A DNA stretch of 11,061 bases from positions 1-11,061 of the forward strand of contig JAPCJN010000069.1 of assembly GCA_027886925.1 (NCBI GenBank), in the 5' to 3' direction. The stretch is from Nitrososphaerota archaeon (GTDB lineage Archaea > Thermoproteota > Nitrososphaeria > Nitrososphaerales > UBA183). This document shows, one piece after another, positions 6,938-11,061 of the stretch (the first letter of the stretch is position 1; each line of letters opens with the position of its first letter). The translations under genes and the position numbers were made by a program. The notes beneath the pieces were generated by a model, which saw only the letters and a list, made by a program, of their open reading frames with translations, did no database searches and was not told the origin of the DNA.

Positions 6938-8077
6938 ATGGTCAGCAGCCGGTCTTCCGTGTTCTTCGCGATTGCCTGCTTATTCCTGCTCTTCACCTCC
7001 GCCAACCTGGCCCACGCGGCGTCGCTCGGTCAGTGGAACCCGACGGCGAGTTATCCGCTCAAGATCAGCGGCGACTCTTGCGTGGCCATGTCTGAGGAGA
7101 TATATTGCATGGGCGGCTACGACACGAACGACAAAAGCTACAGCAACGTCTACTACGCGCCGCTGACATCGTCGGGGATAGGAAGCTGGTCGACGGGAGC
7201 GTCTTACCCTACGGCGGTCGACAGTTCGTCCTGCGTAGGCGCGGACGCCCGCGTCTACTGCGTGGGAGGGGAAAACGGCCAGACCGTCCTGAACAACGTC
7301 TACTCATCACCCGTATCGTCACCCGGATTGGGACCGTGGTCGGGTGCCGCCGCGTATCCGTTGCCCATCGCGGCGACATCTTGCGTCGCCTCCTCGGGAT
7401 ACATCTACTGCGTCGGGGGCTTCGACAACAACGGCAACGAGGTCGACTCGACCTATTACGCTTCGCTCTCGAACCTGAACTCATGGACGAGCACGACCCC
7501 CTATCCCACCGCGGTCGACAGCGAGTCGTGCGTCGCTTATTCGGCCTACGTCTACTGCGTTTCGGGCGAGACTGAGAACGGCGGGAACCCCAATAACCCG
7601 ATAAACGAGGTCTACTATGCCCAGCTCAGTTCCTCTGGAATCGGGGCCTGGTCGGCGGCTTCTGCGTATCCCGTGCCCCTAGCGGCGTTATCGTGCGTCC
7701 AGAGCTCCGGAGACATCTACTGTGTGGGAGGGTTTGACATCAATCTGAAGAGCAACGGGACCGCGTACTCGGGGCAGATCTCCTCTCCCGGAGTGAGTTC
7801 GTGGACGATCGCCACCCCATATCCTGTCGCGATCGATACGAGCTCCTGCGTGACCGATACGCAATACATCTACTGCGTTGCCGGCACGTCCGACCTTTCC
7901 AAAGGAAGCGGATCGACGCTCAGCTCTTCGTATTACGCGGCTCTGCAGGGGTCAGGAACGACGACTTCGTCGACGACGCCCGAATTCCCCAACGCCGCCA
8001 TGCTTCCAGTCATTTTGTCGGTCGTGCTCGGTGTCGTGTCAGTCCTGAGCATCTGGACTAGAAAGAAAACCCTCTAG
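6938..8077 (+). CDS. Secreted six-bladed Kelch-like propeller with PEF-type C-terminal anchor
   Basis: Extracellular membrane-anchored protein of 379 aa. Residues 1-27 form a Sec signal peptide (hydrophobic core FFAIACLFLLF, likely cut after AHA). Six repeats of about 50 residues follow, each with GxW, then YP, SCV, a Y-C-V-(G/S/A)-G strand and a closing YY(A/S). The Trp residues lie at 33, 84, 134, 183, 238 and 289. Each repeat holds a C-x8-C pair (C48/57, 99/108, 149/158, 198/207, 253/262, 304/313), probably disulfides. The pattern resembles Kelch and predicts a six-bladed beta-propeller. Odd and even blades differ consistently, indicating a duplicated two-blade unit. A Ser/Thr-rich spacer and TPEFP (about 347-351) lead into one membrane segment (about 355-373) and RKK, like archaeal PEF-CTERM anchors. 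The role is probably binding at the cell surface; the ligand is unknown. The stop shares CTAG with the convergent gene. Confidence 0.88.
   Translation: MVSSRSSVFFAIACLFLLFTSANLAHAASLGQWNPTASYPLKISGDSCVAMSEEIYCMGGYDTNDKSYSNVYYAPLTSSGIGSWSTGASYPTAVDSSSCVGADARVYCVGGENGQTVLNNVYSSPVSSPGLGPWSGAAAYPLPIAATSCVASSGYIYCVGGFDNNGNEVDSTYYASLSNLNSWTSTTPYPTAVDSESCVAYSAYVYCVSGETENGGNPNNPINEVYYAQLSSSGIGAWSAASAYPVPLAALSCVQSSGDIYCVGGFDINLKSNGTAYSGQISSPGVSSWTIATPYPVAIDTSSCVTDTQYIYCVAGTSDLSKGSGSTLSSSYYAALQGSGTTTSSTTPEFPNAAMLPVILSVVLGVVSVLSIWTRKKTL
8061..8070 (-). terminator. Possible T-rich terminator of the minus-strand operon
   Basis: Directly after the TAG of the double-zinc-ribbon gene the minus strand reads GTTTTCTTTC. 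Archaeal terminators are commonly short T-rich tracts without a strong hairpin, so this is a plausible end for the three-gene operon. The same bases encode the basic tail of the propeller protein on the other strand, so coding pressure alone could explain the tract. Confidence 0.35.
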
Positions 8078-9186
8078 AGCCCGATGCTGTTTATGGCCGC
8101 CCCGGAGTTCCCGTCGAGCACGAACACTATCTTCTTGCCCTTGTGGTCGTAGCGCGTGAACCAGACTGGTACGTGGAGGAGCTCCCCTTCCGAGGCGTCC
8201 ATGTCCGTGTGCATCTGCTGGATCATGTGGTACTGCTCGTGGGCCTTCTGGGACTGCAACTGGTCGACGAGGGTCTTCGCCTGTGCCTGTGCGACGTCCT
8301 CGCTGATGTCCCCGTTGAGGACCTTTATGCTCTTGTCAATCTTAGACACGTCGAACAGCTGTCTCTGTGACAAGGCGAAAGTGAAGTCGTGCGGTTGATA
8401 TTCCGTCAGGTCTTTCATGGCGACGACCGGGAAGTTGTAGCTCTGGTCAAGCTGGTAGGTCTTCCTTCCTCCGCCCATCCCCATCCCCATGCCACCCCCG
8501 TAGAACATCGTCCCCGGCAGGGCGAAACCGCCGCCGATTCTCCTCCAACCCCCGATGCCTGTGATCGGCGACAAACCGAGAATCCCGGACGTGTCGAACG
8601 ACCTCCTCCTCCCTCCTCCTCCGCCGAAGCCACCCCCGAAACCTCCCCTTCCTCCCCCCATCATCCCGCCCATCACGCCCATGAGCGCCGCGGTAGTCGC
8701 GACCTGGCCGATCTGCGCCATCGCGTCCACCGCCACTATCGAAGTCCGGGCCGATACCGGTATGATCCAGTAGGGAATGAAAGTGGCAGTCTCCTCTTCC
8801 AGGACCGACTCCTCGTGCATGTGGTGCCTGAATATGCCCTTGTCCATCATTTCGGTGATCTTGGCTTCGACCTGTTCCTTTGTGATCGTCATCGGAAGCA
8901 TGGTGTGCTTCTGTATGTCCTTCCAACCGTCGTTCCCCAGGGTGATGCCGGTCCCGCAGTACTCGCAGGTGATGACCATCTCTCCGAACCTTGGTGAAAT
9001 GGGGGCGCCGCAGCTGGGGCACTTTAGCGCCGTCGCGCCTGCCGGGGCGATCACCGGCCCGCTCCTTTGCTGTGTCGTGGAGCCGCCTTGCGGCGGAGCA
9101 GATGTCTGCGATAGGCTAGTTCCGCACTTGTAGCAGAACGCCGCGCCGTCTGGGAGCGAGGTTCCGCAATTGGGACAGTTCGTCAT
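8074..9186 (-). CDS. Double zinc-ribbon protein with Gly/Met-rich centre
   Basis: Protein of 370 aa, third gene of the minus-strand cassette. Two zinc ribbons open it: C4/C7 with C18/C21, then C56/C59 with C74/C77, joined by a Gln/Pro/Ser linker. A mixed alpha/beta region follows (about 88-160, with FIPYWIIPVSA). Two Gly-rich runs come next (about 170-192 with Arg, and 218-240 with GMGMGMGGG). After these is a helical stretch (about 275-330) and a C-terminal beta segment, VPVWFTRYDHKGKK...VLDGNSG (339-362), of a kind seen in bacterial zinc-ribbon proteins of unknown function. It has no signal peptide. A helix-like segment before the Gly run (MAQIGQVATTAALMGVM) could touch membrane. ATG at 9186 is preceded by GTGATC at good spacing. 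It begins 9 bases after the SPFH gene and probably works with it, possibly as the counterpart of Bacillus YdjG; that match is inferred from architecture only. Confidence 0.85.
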   Translation of the reverse strand: MTNCPNCGTSLPDGAAFCYKCGTSLSQTSAPPQGGSTTQQRSGPVIAPAGATALKCPSCGAPISPRFGEMVITCEYCGTGITLGNDGWKDIQKHTMLPMTITKEQVEAKITEMMDKGIFRHHMHEESVLEEETATFIPYWIIPVSARTSIVAVDAMAQIGQVATTAALMGVMGGMMGGGRGGFGGGFGGGGGRRRSFDTSGILGLSPITGIGGWRRIGGGFALPGTMFYGGGMGMGMGGGRKTYQLDQSYNFPVVAMKDLTEYQPHDFTFALSQRQLFDVSKIDKSIKVLNGDISEDVAQAQAKTLVDQLQSQKAHEQYHMIQQMHTDMDASEGELLHVPVWFTRYDHKGKKIVFVLDGNSGAAINSIGL

Positions 9187-9192
9187 GTCGAT

Positions 9193-9199
9193 CGATCAC
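9193..9199 (-). promoter_or_regulatory. Shine-Dalgarno site overlapping the SPFH stop codon
   Basis: Read on the minus strand, the end of the SPFH gene and the gap contain GTGATCG, matching the 3' half of the GGAGGTGATC consensus. GTGATC ends seven bases before the ATG at 9186, and the TGA stop of the SPFH gene lies inside it. This suggests translational coupling of the two proteins. Confidence 0.5.
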
Positions 9200-10371
9200 A
9201 ACTGTGTGCCGCAGTTGGGGCAGAACTTGGGCTGGCCGGTTATCCCTTGCCCGCAGTTGGGGCAGAACTTGGGCTTTTGTTGGCCCTGCTGCTGCGATGC
9301 TTGCTGAGGCTGCTGCTGTTGTTGTTGTTGTTGTTGGACTTGCGGCTGCGCGACTGGCTGCGCCTGAGTCGCTCCGCAGTTGGGGCAGAATGCGTTGTTC
9401 AGTGGGATGATAGAGCCGCAGTTGGAGCAAGACTTGGTCCCGCCCTGGTTCATGCTGCCCATCATGGCCGAGCCGAACGCCGACCCGACACCCACGCCAG
9501 CGCCTAGGCCCACGCCGAGGCCGGCTCCGACCCCGGCCACGCCCGACGGGTTGCTTGCGGCGTCGGTCATCGCCTGTCCGGCCTGATACTGAAGGTAGTT
9601 TACGCCGAGGACCTGCATCTGCGACCTGGTGTCTATCGCCTTTTGCACCTCGTCCGGGAGGCTTATCGTGAGACCCGATATCTTGTTGATCTCGATCCCG
9701 TATTGGCCGAAGTTGTCCGTGCTCGTCGAGAGGACGACCTGCTCGAGGTTGGTGAGGTTCGCGGCGAGGTCGGTGACCTTTAGTCCCTGGGCCTTCATCT
9801 TGCCGAGCGCGTTGTAGATCAAAATGACCATCTGTTCCTTGAGACGCGACTCCACTCCGTCTGAGGACTCCTCGTTGAATGTCCCGACGAACTGGTTGAT
9901 GAAGTTCTCAGGCGACGACACGCGCCACCTGTATTCTCCGAAGACCCTCAGGTTGACTATCCCGAAGGTGGGGTCGGTGAACTGGTAGGGCTCCGTGCTG
10001 CCGAACTTTCCGTCCATGAACCTCTTTTGGAGATAGAAGACCTCTGCCTGTTGCTGGACGCCGGTGAAGAACTTGAGCAGGTTGCCCACGATGGGCGCGT
10101 TGAAATCGGTCAGGGCGTACCTGTTCGGCTGGTCGAAATACGTCAGGACCTTCCCGTCCCGGTAGAAGACGGCTATCTCGTCCTCCCTGACGACGATGTT
10201 GTCGTTTAGCCTTATGTTCCGGGGGACCTTCCACATCACGTTGTCCTGTTTGAACTGGTCCTCCCAGTTTATCGTCGTGGAACCCAGGACGCTCCCTCCC
10301 GTTGCAGGTATGGGTGTGCTGCTGCTCCCGCCCGATGCCGCGCCAGATTTCCTCCAGAATAGGCCTATCAT
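9196..10371 (-). CDS. SPFH/band-7 protein of YdjI type (COG4260) with C-terminal zinc ribbons
   Basis: Stomatin/prohibitin-family scaffold protein, 391 aa. After a short amphipathic start (MIGLFWRK) and a Ser/Gly linker comes the SPFH domain (about 35-255). It contains the hallmarks of the YdjI or 'virion core protein' branch: MWKVPRN, IVVREDEIAVFYRDGKV, EVYFLQ-like EVFYLQKRFMDGKFGS, and DPTFGIVNLRVFGEYRWRV. A Gly/Ala/Val-rich segment (about 275-306) and two zinc ribbons (C315/C318 with C329/C332; C370/C373 with C384/C387) follow, separated by a polyglutamine linker (about 345-366). Such proteins form oligomeric platforms at membranes; in B. subtilis YdjI is linked to PspA and the YdjGH proteins. 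The start ATG at 10371 is 5 bases after the upstream stop and fits the family's short N-terminus. An ATG at 10425 would overlap the upstream gene by 49 bases and add unconserved-looking residues. Confidence 0.92.
   Translation of the reverse strand: MIGLFWRKSGAASGGSSSTPIPATGGSVLGSTTINWEDQFKQDNVMWKVPRNIRLNDNIVVREDEIAVFYRDGKVLTYFDQPNRYALTDFNAPIVGNLLKFFTGVQQQAEVFYLQKRFMDGKFGSTEPYQFTDPTFGIVNLRVFGEYRWRVSSPENFINQFVGTFNEESSDGVESRLKEQMVILIYNALGKMKAQGLKVTDLAANLTNLEQVVLSTSTDNFGQYGIEINKISGLTISLPDEVQKAIDTRSQMQVLGVNYLQYQAGQAMTDAASNPSGVAGVGAGLGVGLGAGVGVGSAFGSAMMGSMNQGGTKSCSNCGSIIPLNNAFCPNCGATQAQPVAQPQVQQQQQQQQQPQQASQQQGQQKPKFCPNCGQGITGQPKFCPNCGTQL
9209..9275 (-). repeat. Two perfect 25-base direct repeats encoding PKFCPNCG knuckles
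   Basis: Bases 9209-9233 and 9251-9275 are identical over 25 bases and offset by 42 bases, which is 14 codons. They encode the two CPNCG knuckles of the last zinc ribbon in the SPFH protein. Shorter relatives of the same motif start near 9374 (17 bases identical) and near 9416, in the first ribbon. The pattern indicates recent in-frame duplication of half-ribbon units. Confidence 0.85.
9313..9336 (-). repeat. CAA/CAG trinucleotide tract encoding polyglutamine
   Basis: The plus strand shows two CTG then six perfect TTG units, read on the minus strand as six CAA and two CAG codons. With one more Gln they give a run of nine Gln in the linker between the zinc ribbons of the SPFH protein. Perfect triplet runs of this kind are prone to slippage, always in frame. 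Confidence 0.85.
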
Positions 10372-10376
10372 GATTC

Positions 10377-10925
10377 TCACTGCTTCACCAAAATTCCCTT
10401 TACAGCTTCCATCCTGACGCCCCACTTTTGCTTAAAGTCAGCCAGGGCGGTGTTCACGTTTGTGAGCTGAGCCATTATCGACGCGGGATTCGCGGGGTCG
10501 TAGGCTAACGCAGGCGGGGAAGATGCGGCGACCAGTGCGAAGGCCGCGCTCACAAAGTCGTTGTCATAGTCGTAGAGCTGATTCAACCTGCCCTCGTCCA
10601 TGCTCACGCTGGCGACGAACCCGGAATATCCTTGCTCGGCGTGCCTCACGTCTCCTGCGACCTGCTGGAGCTGGAAGATCAACGACCCTATGCTTGTGAG
10701 GTTCGTGTAGTCCCCGGCGGCCGACATCTGTTTTCGAGTCGCCTCGAGGCTCGACTTCGCGGCCAGTAGTTTGTCCGCGACCTGGTTGCGCAGCATGTCG
10801 TCGGCCACACGGACGTCGTCGAGCTTTCTGTAGTTTCTGAGGCCCGGTATGAGGAGCTCAAGGTTCTTCTGGGGACCTCTGCTCGCCTCCACCTGTTTTC
10901 GGATGTCTGGGTTATCTTGAGACAA
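10377..10925 (-). CDS. Helical SPFH-associated protein of unknown function
   Basis: Protein of 182 aa, almost wholly predicted helical, without signal peptide, membrane segment or Cys. Two motifs recall an unnamed family often found in bacteria beside SPFH genes: IPGLRNY followed by a charged stretch leading to ADDMLRNQVADKL (26-53), and AEQGYSGF with LNQLYDYD (96-121). That resemblance is from memory of family patterns, not a search. The C-terminal third has a hydrophobic Ala-rich helix (about 124-136), a Pro-rich turn, and a helix ending FKQKWGVRMEAVKGILVKQ. The start is TTG at 10925, with GTGA six bases upstream and a TATA-like box 37 bases upstream. The SPFH gene begins 5 bases after the stop, so this is the first gene of the cassette. 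It may be a peripheral partner of the SPFH oligomer. A LemA or PspA identity is not supported. Confidence 0.8.
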   Translation of the reverse strand: MSQDNPDIRKQVEASRGPQKNLELLIPGLRNYRKLDDVRVADDMLRNQVADKLLAAKSSLEATRKQMSAAGDYTNLTSIGSLIFQLQQVAGDVRHAEQGYSGFVASVSMDEGRLNQLYDYDNDFVSAAFALVAASSPPALAYDPANPASIMAQLTNVNTALADFKQKWGVRMEAVKGILVKQ

Positions 10926-10960
10926 AAAAGCTCACGTTTCGACTGCGAGAGGGACCACGC

Positions 10961-10970
10961 CTATTATTAA
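10961..10970 (-). promoter_or_regulatory. TATA-like promoter of the SPFH cassette
   Basis: TTAATAATAG on the minus strand is the only strongly AT-rich octamer in the 60-base gap upstream of the 182-aa gene. Initiation about 25 bases downstream would fall near 10940, leaving a leader of roughly 15 bases that still includes the GTGA site at 10932-10935. No clear BRE purine run is seen. It implies the cassette can be expressed apart from the flavoprotein gene upstream. Confidence 0.5.
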
Positions 10971-10985
10971 GGCTGTAAGAAATAA

Positions 10986-11061
10986 CTATTGAGACGCCGC
11001 TATCTTGGCGTGTTCCCTGATGAACCTGTCAGCGTCGAGGACCGACCTGCACCCGTCCGCT
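10986..11061 (-). CDS. C-terminal end of a probable thioredoxin-reductase-like flavoprotein (partial)
   Basis: The last 24 codons of a minus-strand gene entering from the right edge, ending in TAG at 10988-10986. The peptide ADGCRSVLDADRFIREH resembles the C-terminal helix of class II thioredoxin reductases and related NAD(P)/FAD oxidoreductases, where an (A/E)G(C/A)xAAxxAxRYL pattern ends the FAD domain. Only this tail is visible, so no catalytic CxxC or nucleotide-binding motif can be checked, and another flavoprotein is possible. It lies 60 bases upstream of the SPFH cassette on the same strand. Confidence 0.45.
   Translation of the reverse strand, partial: ADGCRSVLDADRFIREHAKIAASQ

Noticed and set aside
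6910..7095. Short open frame starting with ATG at 6910 ahead of the propeller gene
   Set aside because: It overlaps the signal peptide and first blade in another frame, and the Shine-Dalgarno site serves the ATG at 6938.
8447..9022. 191-codon second frame on the minus strand inside the zinc-ribbon gene
   Set aside because: It is extremely Arg/Gly/Asp-rich and overlaps the zinc-ribbon protein fully; it is a frame-shifted reading of the Gly-rich part.
10372..10425. N-terminal extension of the SPFH protein from an ATG at 10425
   Set aside because: It would overlap the 182-aa gene by 49 bases; the ATG at 10371 gives the short family-like N-terminus and a normal 5-base gap.
10377..10925. LemA or PspA identity for the 182-aa protein
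   Set aside because: There is no N-terminal membrane helix as in LemA and no long uninterrupted coiled coil as in PspA.

Overview
The window is an 11 kb piece of an archaeal chromosome, GC-rich and densely coded. The evidence is a Gins23-type GINS subunit directly followed by MCM and a Hel308-type helicase, an archaeal HemK-like methyltransferase with a short N-terminus, TATA-like boxes at leaderless or short-leader distance from starts, and a surface protein with a C-terminal PEF(P)-hydrophobic-basic anchor. The set best fits the TACK archaea, perhaps a Nitrososphaeria/Thaumarchaeota or Bathyarchaeia relative. That placement is inference; no rRNA is present to settle it.

Layout: all genes from base 1 to 8077 lie on the + strand, and all genes from 8074 to 11061 lie on the - strand. 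The two blocks converge and overlap by 4 bases, so both TAG stops fall inside one CTAG palindrome.

+ strand, replication/repair block (8-4732): gins23, mcm and hel308 are separated by only 24 and 18 bases and look like one operon. It would supply the helicase core of the replication fork together with a fork-restart helicase. An asparagine-synthase-like ATP-pyrophosphatase (4767-6023) follows after 34 bases that contain a 3-copy octamer repeat. Its N-terminal glutaminase-like half is degenerate and lacks the catalytic Cys.

+ strand, second block (6066-8077): a TATA-like box at about 6034-6041 precedes an 87-aa protein of unknown function with a probably leaderless start. Next comes a HemK/PrmC-type methyltransferase with an NPPY motif (TTG start, same reading frame as the 87-aa gene). 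Last is a secreted six-bladed propeller protein built as three copies of a two-blade unit, with a Cys pair in every blade and a C-terminal membrane anchor.

- strand block (11061-8074, read right to left): the last 24 codons of a probable thioredoxin-reductase-like flavoprotein, a promoter-like TTAATAATA box, then three tightly spaced genes. These encode a 182-aa helical protein carrying IPGLRxY and GYSGF motifs, an SPFH/band-7 protein of the YdjI type (COG4260) with two C-terminal zinc ribbons and a polyglutamine linker, and a double-zinc-ribbon protein with a Gly/Met-rich middle. The intergenic gaps are 5 and 9 bases. This SPFH/zinc-ribbon cassette is the least understood and most interesting system here. 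It resembles bacterial stress-envelope loci such as Bacillus subtilis pspA-ydjGHI, but its function in archaea is open.

No tRNA, rRNA, CRISPR array, insertion sequence or integrase was seen, and no stretch over 300 bases lacks a gene.
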